Shown: one piece after another, positions 22,908-35,400 of the stretch
Position numbering within the stretch: position 1 is the stretch's first letter
Layout of the letters: every line of letters starts with the position of its first letter
DNA from: Amoebophrya sp. A120
Lineage: Eukaryota; Sar; Dinophyceae; Syndiniales; Amoebophryaceae
NCBI GenBank assembly: GCA_905178155.1
Contig: CAJINV010000001.1
Location: forward strand, 3,921,706-3,985,705
Reading direction: 5' to 3'
DNA: 64,000 nt
Notes under the pieces: model-generated
What the model saw: only the letters and a program-made list of their open reading frames with translations
Database searches by the model: none
Told to the model about the DNA's origin: nothing
Translations under genes and position numbers: made by a program

Positions 22908-24376
22908 TGTGTACTATGCTTAACGGTACAGCTACACAGGAACTGTTTCTATGTTCCTCTTCCTTTTGAATACTAGCATTACACGGCCCCAGGGGCAGGG
23001 CGCGGTGCAGCTCCGCGACAGCTGTACTACGTACGTTTTCCCGCCTTTCGCACAGGAGGGAATACTTGGTACGTAGAACAACAAGCTCACAGCGACAGCT
23101 GCAAAGAATCCACGTGTACATTAGAACTACCCGCCATGACGAATGAAATGCGTTGAATGACGAGACGAGATACAGCACGGTTGGGCACCAGCAAGCCATT
23201 GCCTTGAGCGGTTCCTGGTTTCCTATATGATTCGTCACATTTTATACAACGCCGTAAGAAATCTTCTCAAAGTCATGCAGCTTTGCTACCGGTATCGGTA
23301 TCCTGAGAAACCCCCATCGGTGTTGCTCCTGTTTGTAGCGCAGCGCGCGCTAGTGTTTTCATCGGTTTTATGGAAATGGATTTCGTGTTTCTGTTGCTCG
23401 CTGCACTTTGTATTGCGACGAAGTTTGCTTACATTCGTATCTTTCGATCATCACGCCAAGACTGCACGAATATAGGACCTTGATGGCTAGATCGGTCACG
23501 TCCGATGAAGGTGCAAGCCTTCTCTTCCTTTTCGGTATCCACGTCGACGTTGCTGCCTCATCGTGAAAAATGTCTTCGGTTGTGTGAGCAGTGAAAGAAG
23601 TCTTGTATATCGGTTCTTCGTGCTTGAAAATGCAAAGATGGGCCGCGTAGTTGTAGGTCGCCGCAGGTTGTCTTTTGAAGAGAAAAGTCGAAGCTCATTC
23701 GGTCGTGTTGCAGCTGAAAACGGTGCTTGCACGAAACATAGAAATTGAAATACACTTGCCCGCATTTTTCCCAGGCGAGTTAATCTCGTTCTCTGAGTGT
23801 GACTTGTCAAGAAGGTTTTTGCCCCCAATTACCTTTCTCTTCTCAACTTTTTCACTAATTCAAAATCAAAACCACATCCACTACAATAAGGACGCATTCA
23901 TATTCAACTACAACAACACCGGAAATTTTGTTTACATCAAAGAGCTTTCTTGTGCTTCAGTTTCAACGTAGCTAGGTGCAGCAGCTGCTAACAGGTTTAC
24001 TGCAGACTAACTTGAATTTCGACGATCTCAACAAGGAGTTGACGGAGTTTTCTACTCGCAGTCACGAAAAAACCAAGCGCACGCGCGGCGACCAGTACGT
24101 TCTGTGGTCGTCACGACTCTCCGGAATTCTTTCGAAAGCCCCGTTTTGAAGAAAACAAGGAACCGCGCGCGTCTCTCCAGCATTGACCCAGACCGGCTAG
24201 TGCGCAAATCGACCGTAAGTCTCTGCTGCGATTTTTTTTTTTCATTGGCTGCCGTGCCCTAGATCTAGTTAAGTACTAGTCGAATCCATGCAGCCTGTGT
24301 AAGTATCCTTTTGTGCAGCTGTTCGCTTTGAAATTTCACCTTTACTACGCTCACTGACTTCTATCACCCAGCGCAG
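22908..24376. other. Intergenic with candidate upstream exon(s)
   Basis: The first kilobase is unremarkable. At 24005-24147, after CTGCAG, a frame reads with protein-like composition (TNLNFDDLNKELTEFSTRS). A GTAAGT donor lies at 24209 and an acceptor CCCAGCGCAG directly abuts the ATG at 24377. This suggests a 5' UTR intron or an upstream exon of the following gene. No product can be named. Confidence 0.3.
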
Positions 24377-27300
24377 ATGACGAAGCAGAAGATGCTGCTG
24401 CCTCTGCTGCTTTTCTTGTCAGTGACCTGCTGGCACTCTCTCGCGCGCGCGAACACGAAAGACTTCTTGGCTCGGCGAGCCAATGGCAACGACGGAACTA
24501 ATGATCCTGTTCCTGGGGACGCAACTGCTGTCAAGGAAGATGCTGGAGGTGATCATCTTCACGCGCACGACGAGCCCAATCTTGTCCATGATGGGACGAA
24601 CGACATTTACGGTGACCGTGAACGAGAACACGAATCCTCCTCTCCGTTTCAGTTTCTCGAAGACCTGCAAAATTCCGAACAGCCCTCGGACATCGCGACC
24701 GCGGACGGTGCGGGTTCTCCTAGCAGTTTTCTCGGGTCCTTCGCGAGCCGCTTCAACTCCGTGTTTCGATTTCAGCGTGAAGATGATGCTGTTGGCGGGA
24801 AGAAGGAACAAGCAGACCATGACAAAAATGCCCCTGCTCCGGCTGCCGCTGCCCGTGCCGAAATCAAGAAGATGACCACGGGGCAGCACCATGATGACAC
24901 TTTCGCTGCGGCAATGACGAGCAATGACATGAACCCGACCTTTCTGGAACGCGAAGCAACCGGGACGGCGAAGCCTTCGACGTCCTTCACGCCGTCGGCT
25001 GGTGATGCCGAGGAGGTGGCCTCCGGTGACAAAAAATCTGCGATGAAGAATGAGGTTGACGCTGAACGCACCGAACCGCTGAAGCATGAAGACGAAGGAA
25101 ACACTGCCGGTGAAGATGCGGCTGCTGGTATGAAATTGTTTTGACTTTCTTGATCTCGTTTATTGAAGATTTGATCACTGTTTTGTGGAGTGTTGTCGGC
25201 AACCTTCCTTCGTGCAATCACTTTTTATTTTTTAGCAGTTCAACTTTCGCATTCATATTCATAAATTCATCACAATCCTATTGTCCTCCGTTTTTTTCGA
25301 TATCGATTGAGTAGTTGCAGGCTTAGAGAAACCGCAAAAAAAGGACGACATTGTTGGTGTTAATGATGCAGCTGAGGACCCTTCTTAAAATTTAGCAGCT
25401 GTTGGTCTTCTGTTCTTGGTTTATTTGGTATGACTGCTTGCAGTAGCTGCACTGGAACAAGAACACATCGTACAAACAGAAGAACGACCGCAACCGAAAC
25501 GCGGAAACCTTCGTGGAAGTGGTTCTGGGCCAGATTTGCCTCTGCGGGACGCGTCGTCTGCTGCGTCTTCAATGCTGTCATCCTCCACCTCGTCGACTCC
25601 GTGGGCAGAGGCGGGCGAAGGTGCGACCGCTGCAGCTGCTTCGTTTTCCGAACACGGGTTGGGTGATCACGTTGACGCTCTTCGTCCTGCCGACGGCAAC
25701 GAGAACGGTGGCGCGCCGAAAGAAGCTGGCGACGCCGACGAGGATGCTCATTCTGGGAACGTCGAAGCCTTTTTGGAATCTGGACAAGGTCACGCTTCGG
25801 CCGCGGGCGAAACCCAGACGAAGGATTATTATTCTTCACTGTCACGAACTGGAGAGGGACGTTCTACTTCTGAACTTGCCGACAGCGTCGGGGACAAGCA
25901 GGAGTCCTCCTCCGCGGGGGCGTTTCTGCAAGAGGAGAGCCTTAATGCGTTGCTCTCTCCTCGTCATAATCCTCAAGGAGTTGTTCGGTCTTATTCCGCG
26001 CCTGGCCCTTTTCCTGGTGGAGGCGCACCGACAACCTCGATGACGTTGCAGACCCCGCGCCCGATGCATGCGGCTGGTACGAGTCCTCCTCGGCTCGGTC
26101 CGAGTGGGGGACAGGTGCAGGACATCAGTCCGGAGGAATATGCTCGGATCGCTCGGCAAAATGCAGCTACAAACGGGGGACAGTACACGTACAACACTTG
26201 GAACGGGAAGACGCAAAAGTGGGAGACGCACACAGCCGCAGTTGCTAAGAACGCACAGCAAATGCTTCGAGCCGAGGAAGAGATCAAGAAGATCAACGCG
26301 GATAGTAGCGTCGACACTGCTAGGACGTCCCCGCCACGCCGTTTCGCTTGGAGAGCTGAGGACTTCGATTTCGGCAGGAGGCCGGATCAAGTTCATGGAC
26401 TTGCCCCGAGCAGATCTTTTTCTGTGGACGATAGCATGCTTCCAGCACGGGGACGAGCTACCTCTACGCAGCATGCTGCTACTGCACCAGGAGCTTTACG
26501 ACAACAACCTGGAGGTCCTCAGGTGATGCAACGATCTTCCTCGAGCTCGAGCTCGACGTCCGCACAATTCTCGGCTCCACCTCAACCTGCAGGACCAGCT
26601 CAATTTCCGCGAAGTCGAAGTTCTCAAGCATTAGCTGCTAATCATGCTGCTGCACAAGAACGTGAACTTGAGCGTGACATTGGGGAGCCAACAGCATCAC
26701 CACCACCTGCACCTGGTCGTGGTCAGCAGGCATTTACCACCGCTGCTCAGGCTATTTCATCCAGGATTTCTTCAACATCATCCCAGATTTCTTCAGCAAT
26801 CGGATTCGGAACGAAGAGGTTCAGCAAAATGGCTGACCCTAATCCCCCGCCGCGTGCTCCTGCGGACACTCATGATTATTGCAAAAAAACTATTGGGGGC
26901 GTGCATCAATCGCCCGAACAAATTCACTACTGCCAAATGTACTTGCGTTACCGATTTACTCAGTATCCTGATCCGTCGAAGCCGGGAGGCATGGGTGTGG
27001 GTCTAAAACGGAGCGCGCCAAATGGACCATTGAGTATGCAGACACACATTTTGCCTGACGTTGTACAAGCATTTGGCGCGAACTTCAACGCCTTCTCTCC
27101 TGCAGGAAAATGGCAGTGCCAGGAAGGAGCAGGCTGCAGCGCCAAGACTGAGTGTTGCTATTGCCGCTGCGATAACCCGAATTCTGAAAATAAATACCAA
27201 TGCTCGTGGCAGCCTTGTCCTGCTGTGAATGGCCGCAAGAAGGCGTATTTTTTCGGACCGGGGTCTGGATTTCTGAAGACGGCCTGGCAAGTTGATATAT

Positions 27301-28013
27301 ACGGGGTGGGGCACCAAGACTATCAGGTCTTGCACGACACGCGCGGAATGATCGCGGGCCCTGGGCATAACACCGGATACGACGATATTCCGGATACACG
27401 GTTGGGCCTGATTGCGCCCTCGCAGTGGGCAGGGGCGGAAGGACCGGGAAACAGCGGGGGTACCTTCTACGAGTTCATCGCACATTGCTACGGATTTCCA
27501 CCAGTTTTGCACAAACTCGTGACGGACCACAACATTCGCGCGATCATGAGCGGATCTCGGGGGGGAGATTTTGCCAAGGAAATGCGCAAACACTACCTCC
27601 GTGTGCCGATGGTAAACTTCAACGGTGGTATGCTGCTCGAACACCAACACGGACAGTTTGTCCCGAAGTTCGACGACGCGGTTCCGGCAAAGACTGCGCC
27701 ACCAGTTTTGGTTCTTGTCGGTGCGAAGGAAGACTATCAAGCTTTCCAACCGGTCTCCGTGAACCCACCACCCGCTTTATTGCAGAAGGCATCGACTCAC
27801 AACATCGCACTAGTGCAGTCCACTCAAGGAAACCACCACAATCCGGGTCTGAACGACAAGTGCCTCCGACAATTGTTCAAAAAGACGGCTGATGGAGTGT
27901 CGCTAGATGGTGGGTCTTTGCAAGCCGCTGAATGCGGGCTTCCTTGCCCATCTCCGGACCCAAGAATTCCTTGCAGTTTCCAAATCCTTGCCAATTTCCG
28001 AGACGGCCGCTGA
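24377..28013 (+). CDS. Secreted protein with alpha/beta-hydrolase-like C-terminal domain
   Basis: The exons are 24377-25127, 25321-25356 and 25444-28013, all phase 1 at the joints, giving 1,118 residues. The N-terminus is a clear signal peptide (basic MTKQK, then LLPLLLFLSVTCWHSLARA). Residues up to about 700 are acidic and Ser/Ala-rich, without repeats of fixed length. The C-terminal 350 residues (from about 26840) start with a Cys-rich stretch (CCYCRCDNPN). They then show a hydrolase-like order: nucleophile-elbow-like SGSRGG (about 27549-27566), a strand plus Asp (PVLVLVGAKEDY, about 27700-27740), and a late His pair (GNHHNPG, about 27830). This would be a serine hydrolase acting in the secretory path or outside the cell. 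The hydrolase call is inference from motif order; the signal peptide is seen directly. The 36-nt middle exon is short but phase-consistent. Confidence 0.6.
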
Positions 28014-29106
28014 ACCAGAAAAAAAAAAGGCGAATGAGAGTAAAAGCATCCTTATTTTTTCAATTTCCTTTTGATCTTTTTTGCTTTTCGTGTGTGATTC
28101 GGATTCTTTTTCTGTTTATCTCATGCTGCCTCTGCTATTGTCTGATGAGTGATACTTACTTATATATTCAAACTACTCAAAAATAAAGAACCCTCTGTAC
28201 TAGCGAAAGGACATGGAAGAAGTAGCTGCACTCTTTCTCTTCTGTCCAATTACCTCTGTCCTAAAGGAAATCGAAATTGAATTTGAAAGTATGAAAAAGT
28301 AAAAGATTGCTTGTCGAACAAAGAAGTCAAAGCGTCGCCAACGAACAAAGAGTCGTCATGAACAAGCGACTCTGGCTGCAAGGTTTTTCTTTTCTGTGGT
28401 TTGTCAATTGCTTGCATTATTAAGTAAGTACAGCTGAAGATTCTGCTGATCGTGATCCGGCGCATCACGAAAACGGTCCTCGGCACTACCACTGGTATTG
28501 AATGTCGACTGAATCCAGCCAGTTGTAAGTAGTATTCGGCAAAAAAATTTGGTAGTAAGAGATGAAGCTGCACATGCGCAAATTACGAAAACAATGGATA
28601 CTCACATCAACTTGTCTTTCTATTTCAATTATTGTCGTTTTCCTTTTCGTTTTCCATATCCTTGTCTTGATCTTTTTTTAAATGTATACTAATTTATTTG
28701 CTTGCATAATCGCGGTCCAATATTGAGCTATCTTAATGTCACGCATATGATAAACATAAAAACAGAGCGATATAATTCAACATTGCCCGTTTCTTGCCGA
28801 TCCTTGTTGGGTATTTTTGAGTCATCTATTGTTTCTCTAATCTTTCTCGCTAGCTTTTAACGATAACGACAGCGACTAGTATTTCTTAACGACTGCTGTA
28901 GTACTTCTATTGATTCATGGTAACTATTGCACAGCAGCTCCTCGATTGTTTCTACAAACATAATTTCTTACGATTGCAGTTGACCAGAATCAGAACGGCG
29001 ATAGAAACATAGCCAAGAACGATCGCCACACGAACAAAAATATTGCTCGCATCGTCCATGAAATTATTTCGAGTATCAGCATTCTTATTCTAATATCTAA
29101 TCCTTG
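28014..29106. other. Intergenic
   Basis: This is AT-rich 3' flank with long T runs and no supported gene. Small open frames on both strands have no coding character. Confidence 0.5.
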
Positions 29107-29870
29107 CATTGATATGAACGGACAAAATGCAAAACGGGACAGTAAAAAAACCAAGAAAAATCGTGATTTGTATCATTTAGTGTGTTTACAAACAACATCC
29201 GGAACGACCGACTGCTACTCCTCCGCGGATCGCAACACTCACGACTTGATCTCCTGCAAGACAAATTCGACGAAAGAACTTGGGAGCACAACCGACTGGT
29301 GTGGTTTCGGACCGCCTGCTGATCTTCGTGCTTCATCCTCCGTCAGAGCAAAGATCTCAGGCACTTTTTTGCCATGCACGAGCGGATACGACCAAAACTT
29401 GTGGTTTAATACAGAACCACAAGGATTCGCCTATAGGGAAAGTCNNNNNNNNNNNNNNNNNNNNNNNNNNNNNNNNNNNNNNNNNNNNNNNNNNNNNNNN
29501 NNNNNNNNNNNNNNNNNNNNNNNNNNNNNNNNNNNNNNNNNNNNGCGAATCCTTGTGGTTCTGTATTAAACCACAAGTTTTGGTCGTATCCGCTCGTGCA
29601 TGGCAAAAAAGTGCCTGAGATCTTTCAATGTGGTTGCTGATCTTCGCGGGCCGAGCAGAATGATCGCGTTCAGAAATCCGAAAAGACCATCGTCTGCACT
29701 TCCGCGTCGCAGCTTCGTTGTTGTCGATTCCAGTCGTTGTCGGTCGGCCAAGCGGTATCGTCGCGTCGCCTCACACATCGGTTTCGAACAAAGCAAAAGC
29801 TACAAATCACGATTTTTCTTGGTTTTTTTGCTGTCCCGTTTTGCATTTTGTCCGTTCATATGCATTGATT
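29107..29870. repeat. Inverted repeat spanning an assembly gap
   Basis: The outer arms (about 29107-29171 and 29800-29870) are inverse copies containing ATGAACGGACAAAATGCAAA and its complement. The inner arms (29350-29430 and 29545-29625, about 81 bp) are also inverse copies and abut the 100-N gap. The segments between outer and inner arms do not match each other. This is either a terminal-inverted-repeat element whose centre could not be assembled or a misjoin. Confidence 0.75.
29445..29544. other. Assembly gap (100 N)
   Basis: A run of exactly 100 N, most likely a placeholder of unknown true length. It lies at the centre of an inverted repeat. Confidence 0.99.
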
Positions 29871-30418
29871 GATAAAGAGGACGAGGGCATCTCCCATGTA
29901 CAGCAGTATAAAGAATCTGTTTCATCCTGTTCCTGATGTTGAATCTGAATGAATGTGTTTCTGTCCTTCTTCCCGTTTTCAGTCGGAATACTAGCTAGCA
30001 ACTAACTGATCAGTTTGTTGAGAGATTGGCTCTTGACATTCTCTAATAATCGAGAGCAGGGCACTTGGACCAGAGAGAGCGTGTGAAATACACCTTTTCA
30101 TCAGAAGTACTTGACCCAGCAGTCTTTGCAGAAGCTTTGCGTCTCAAGAGAAGCAAATCGAGTCCTCGCAAGTTCATCATTTGATGTCTCGTGCATGACG
30201 ATCGTCTTCAGACGTGGTAAATACGAACTTTTTCGAAGGACCACAACAGTTCATTGCTATGGATGCAGCCACTGCTGCTTTTTGTTGCTCTTTCCTTCAA
30301 ATTTCTCGGCAAGTTCATCAGTAGTCGAGACGAGAGGGTTCTTTTGTTCGTCTTGTAGTCGTGTCATCGGCTCGGTCGAAATAAAAATCCTACCTCTTAG
30401 GTAGGTTACTCGGCAAGA
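29871..30418. other. Intergenic upstream of HSBP1-like gene
   Basis: No gene is supported here. The last 60 bases contain a TCTTAG acceptor-like site at about 30395-30400, eighteen bases before the ATG at 30419, consistent with leader trimming or trans-splicing. That is inference. Confidence 0.35.
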
Positions 30419-31363
30419 ATGGCGGACCCGGCTATCACAGTTCCAGACGACCAGCATCAGGACCTGACGTTATTTGTCCAAAATCTGCTATGCGGAGGGA
30501 TTGCATTGGTCTATGGCGGTATCTGCATCAATCCAAACACTTAATAACTGCATTCTCGAACAAGTCACACATGTTTGATTAGTACTGAAGCTGAACCATT
30601 TTTATTTTTATTTTTCTCCTTTGTGCCGCGCCCGGGGGTCTACTCCCCTGTGTCGCGTCCAGCCAAAATGTGCGGCCATGGTATAGTGGGGAGGTCTACG
30701 GCCATGGTGCTACTTGCGAGGTTTTGGTTATCGCATGACAACGCACGTACTTACTAGGATTGCGTTCGTGATGCGGAGGTGGAAGACCAAAACACCTTTG
30801 CCGTCCATATGTGCTGAAAGAAATGCAAACCCGGTTCCAGACAATGAGCGATGGCATCATCAATCGCATCGACGATATGGGGGGGCGGTAGGTTTATTTG
30901 TTTTGTCATTGTGTTGGAGGTTTACGTTTAGGTTTACGTTTACCAGTAGATAGATCTCACGAAGAAGATAAAGATATTGCTGGCAGAATAATTCAAATCG
31001 TAATCGCGTACTTGACTGAATAGAAATACTTTATTACTACAACAGCATCGACGAGCTCGAGCGCAGTATCAATACCTATGGGAATGAAAATGATGTTATT
31101 GGGAACGAATTTGCAGAGATTCAGTTTGTTCGCTGCTGGTGACTCGACTAGTTTATGTGGTCAGTCGCAAGAGCAACTTTTGGAGAAAAATAAGAATTGC
31201 ACCACGCTAGCAACTTCTACCAGCCACCACGTAGCTCCTACAAGCAACATGCAGCATGCGTTCACCTTCCCATCGTCATCTCTCGTTGTTGCATAACAAG
31301 CTTATGAGCGAGGCCATGGTTGAGGAGGAGGCCTCGAAGAACGCCAGTGCCGCAGCGCAATAG
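30419..31363 (+). CDS. HSBP1: Heat shock factor-binding protein 1-like small coiled coil
   Basis: Four small exons (30419-30489, 30816-30887, 31046 to about 31070, about 31298-31363) assemble a protein of about 77 residues. The order is QDLTLFVQNLL, EMQTRFQTMSDGIINRIDDM, IDELERSI, then LMSEAMVEEEAS. That is the family's heptad-repeat core in the right order, and HSBP1 proteins are normally 70-80 residues. HSBP1 forms a trimeric coiled coil that binds and restrains heat shock factor; a link to WASH-complex assembly is also known. Intron 2 is GT-AG (phase 2). Introns 1 and 3 have no GT-AG pair that preserves the protein. Their edges carry short repeats instead (TGCT near 30486 and 30812; CAA near 31070 and 31296). 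Both ends of the protein are present. Confidence 0.85.
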
Positions 31364-32436
31364 TTAGGATGAGGAAGTAGGTCGAGACAACGCCGGATGT
31401 GTATTTTGGTGGCTTGTACTTGTTGTATGAGCGAGAAGATGTTCTTCGATCGGCGAGGACTGACGCAGTTTTCAGAAAGTTTAAGCTCGATGCACTAGTA
31501 TACGTCTCCTCGTCTTCCACACTGATGCAGAGCGACCCAGTCCATGGAACTACCTGCCGCTTTTGTTAAGACAACACCAGCAAAACGTCGCTTGATGGGA
31601 GAGTCAACTAATCAGGCGAGCTCAGACAAGAAGCAACGCGCTCGCATTTTTTTATTGTCAAGACGAACAAGATGTAGATGAGAAGACGCGCGTGGAGGAC
31701 TTGTCTTTGTGCTGCTTTGTTGACTGTCACCAGTGCAAAATGAAGTCGTAAAGATATCAGTAGTGAGTTTCTTGATGTCATGTCAAAGAAGAATATTAGG
31801 AAACAACGCTATTCCCATAGACATAAACCATAAAAACAGAAACACCAAAAGAAGAGCCACACTGTTAGCCCAAGCATAATACTATCAACAGCTGCAACAT
31901 CGTCATTTTTACGGCGATTTTATTTACCAGCTGTAAACATCGATCAACAACACGATCGCGACCATGTTCTTCTCTGTTCACCAGAATTATGCAGTGTTGT
32001 TATGTGCAGCTCGTAGTGCCTCTGCCTCCTGCTGATAAGGAAGAGGAGACGTGCCACAGCTACACTCTCGCTCCTCCTCGTTCTTGTGGTTCTTTTTCTT
32101 TTCGTGATTCACGATTTGGATCCACACCGTCTTCCTCTTCCCACCTAGAAGGAAAAATATGGGCTCGCCTTCTGGATCGAGATCGTTTTGATGATGACGA
32201 TCATGATTTTGATTCTTTTTCTTGATCTGCCTGCTTCCATTAGTTTAAAATGGATCTGATCCCAAATGAACAGTATCTTTGAAGGGCATGCTCATGCTCA
32301 ATCACATATTGTGTTTAGTGGGATGAACCGGCTAAATATTTTAAAGTGTGATTGTCGGAAGCACAAATCATAGTGGAGCAAGAAAGTGTTTTGTCCCTAG
32401 CAGTTCTTTGCCCGTACAGGAAGTGGAACGTACGGG
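31364..32436. other. Intergenic
   Basis: I see no gene here. A plus-strand open frame at 31989-32225 starts with Cys-rich residues but has no coding support. The last 40 bases are leader sequence for the next gene. Confidence 0.45.
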
Positions 32437-35400
32437 ATGTCCGAAGAAATGGAGATCAATGACATTGATGAGGTCCAGGTCGAGTCTCCTCATGCGATTG
32501 GAGAGGACGGCAAGCACCCTAGCGCCGAACCTAGGCACTTCGCAATGCCGACAAAGCAGGACGATTTCCCGTCTGACCAGCAAGCTGAAGCAGAGGAAGC
32601 TCCAGAAGATGCTAACCTCATGATGGAGGATTCGCTCGCACTTTCCTCCTCTTCAATGGAAGAGGATGCTCTTTTTGCTGCGCGTGATTCTCATTTTCAG
32701 GGCGACATCGCTTTTAGTCGTCGTCTTTCGGAGGACACGCGAGCCGAAATTTGCCCGACCGCTAGTTGCGATTCGAAAACGACCCCACGTGAAGAAAAAC
32801 ATATCATGGAGACGACGAACAAAAAAGCATGTAACGAGGACGAGGTCGTGTTGCACGAACGGCAGAGTAAACCTCCGTCTGACAGCGCTCTGCCGAGCCC
32901 CATGGAGTCGTCCAACAAGGTCCTCGCGATAACACCGAGTACCGCTTTTTCCTCTCCCGGTCTTGACGCTGAAAGAACCAATGCAGATGCTGCACGACAG
33001 GAGGAGATCATAACCGAACATGGCGCAGTCGACGCTGGTGGACACGGAATTGTTGATATTGAATCGCACACCGCTAATCAAACTGAGAACTTCGCTGGAC
33101 CGCATGCCCAACACCATGCTGCGGGTAATGTCTACACGCAGGTAAACACGCGAAGTCTGTGCAGCCGAACGACAAAAGCACACCAGCAGCAAGAAACATC
33201 ATATTCCAAGGAAAATCTCATCTCGACCGAGGTCAAGAGCAATAGCAAATCTGATGAGATCGAGTTAAAGCAAGAGGCAGTTTCTGTCGTCATTCCGACC
33301 GCCAGCAGTGTGCCTGAAAGCTTGAGCTCCTGCGAATCGGCCTGGATTGTGGTTGATGACAAACGAAAAAGTTGCACAGAGGACGTAGAGGAGGACGGGC
33401 TCGACAGTCCGCCGCTTCGTCCGAAGGAGCAGGCAAAAAGGCACCCAGAGCAAGACAAAGACAAGAAGATTGTAAAAGCACCAGCCGCAAGTTCTGCGGA
33501 TGATTCTTCTGGTGGAGCTTGCAGCTTTACAAGTACTTCTACTGGACGAGGAGGAGAGCTAGCGAGCAACGTTTTCGGAGGTTCTTTTTCCAGAGGTCTA
33601 CCGCTCCGACCTGAATCTCGTGATGCTCTCCTCAAACAGGAGTTTCTGAACAAATTGGAAGCATTCTTTACAAAGAACCTTTTTTGGCAAAACTTGCTTC
33701 GCAACTGCTTTCACACTTGGGCAACCCGCGTCTTGTGTCAGAAGGGTGAAAAGAACCTGAAGAAACTTTTTGCGCCCGAAAAAATCGGGGAACAAGCACA
33801 GACAGCACCCGAACAAATAAGACTCGCGGAGTTGACGCGGGGCAAGGCGGACGCCGAGGAGGCACTGGCCGCCAGCGAAAGTGTGGCGGAGGGACTTCGG
33901 GCCAAAATCGCGCGCATGGAGCAGAAACGACGTGGGCAGGGCAGTGTGGAGCTGCGGGCTTCGAACAATACGAGGCTTTTCATCTCTGTCGGGACGCAAA
34001 CCGTTGGGGCAGAAGTACAGGACAGAATGCCCGCCGACCACAAGGGACACTCTGACTTTGGACAGGAATCGAGAGCCTTGGAAAGTTCCGTGATGTCGTC
34101 CTGCTCCACAATTTTGTCTTCGCCGACTTCGATGGTCAACAAGCGTATCACGCCGCCGGTACCTGGACCTGTAAATACAGCAAACAAGAGCCACTGCGCC
34201 AAAAACAGTACTTCTGCTAAGTCGAACACAGCCCGGTCCGTTCAAAATTCTGCGACACTTAAACGCTCGACGGTGTCAAGCCGTCGTGCTACAACCACGC
34301 ACGCTGCATCTTCGACGATGGGCACAAAAACCATACCTGACAATCTCCCGGGAACTTCATGCAGCTCTACGACAGCGGCAACTTGCAGCTCTGCGACCAC
34401 GACAAAAACAAAACTCCAGATTCAGGAGGAGGCGCAAAGGGAATTAGAGGCGAAGCTGGCCCTGAAAGACGAGAGGCACTCCAAGACTGAATTGTTGTAC
34501 AAGCGTGCCAAGGAGAGCTTGGCGGCACAAACGGCTATCACACGCCGGTGCGAACTGGACAAGGTGGCCCTGGAGAAGAAGGTGATCGCGCTGCAAAACC
34601 GATTGGAGCAGTGGGAGCGACAGCGAGGAACAGCTTCTGGCGATAGCAGTACACAGAACAGTCAGCTTTTCCCGATCTCCGGTGTGCCACTTAGCTCCCC
34701 GAAAAGGACAACGGGGAAGGCGCTGGCGGGACCAAGATTGGTGCAAGGACAACCGAGTGGACCACAGATTGGTCGTTCGCCAGTGAAGATATCAAGTCCA
34801 CCTAGTGTGCCTGGCTCGAACCGACCCTGTCCTCGGTCGCCCCGTGTGGCGGCAGCGGCTGTGGGTTCAATTGGTCCTGCGGCGGGCCCGCGCGGCAGCA
34901 CCGCGGCTGCCGCAGCAAAAACTTCGCGGATGCAGAACACTGCTCGGTTAGACGCTTTGGTGAGTGCGGAGCTGGCTGCTGCCAAGAAAAGCGCCAAGAT
35001 GGCATCTAGTTGTGCGGAAGTGGCATCCACAGCAGTCGGAACTGTAAGTGTAAACCGGACCTCTAAGTGGTCTAACACTTCTGACGGAAAGGCCGCGCTA
35101 TCTACTGAGCACACGAACAACACGCAAGAAAGCGCGGAGGACGTCGTTGGATCCGCATCATGCTTACTTCCCGATCGAAGCAGTGCAAGCGCCAACTTCG
35201 ATGCTGCGGACGAACTACAGCAGGGCGAGCCTCAGATTCCAGCGGCAGAAACTGTGAAAGTCCTTGCCAAGGTTCTGGCGAAAATGCCGTCTCCCTCTCG
35301 AAGTGGCCGAGTTTCTGCTCGACTGGGCGGTGTGCCATCGGTCGCAGTTTCAACCACTCGTGAAGATCCTTCTGCTGTACAGGCGGCGGAAAACCGACCG

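Noticed and set aside
22317-23238. Minus-strand frames of 191 and 216 codons
   Set aside because: They mirror plus-strand frames at 21671-22289 because the arms of the inverted repeat are copies of each other; no transposase motif.
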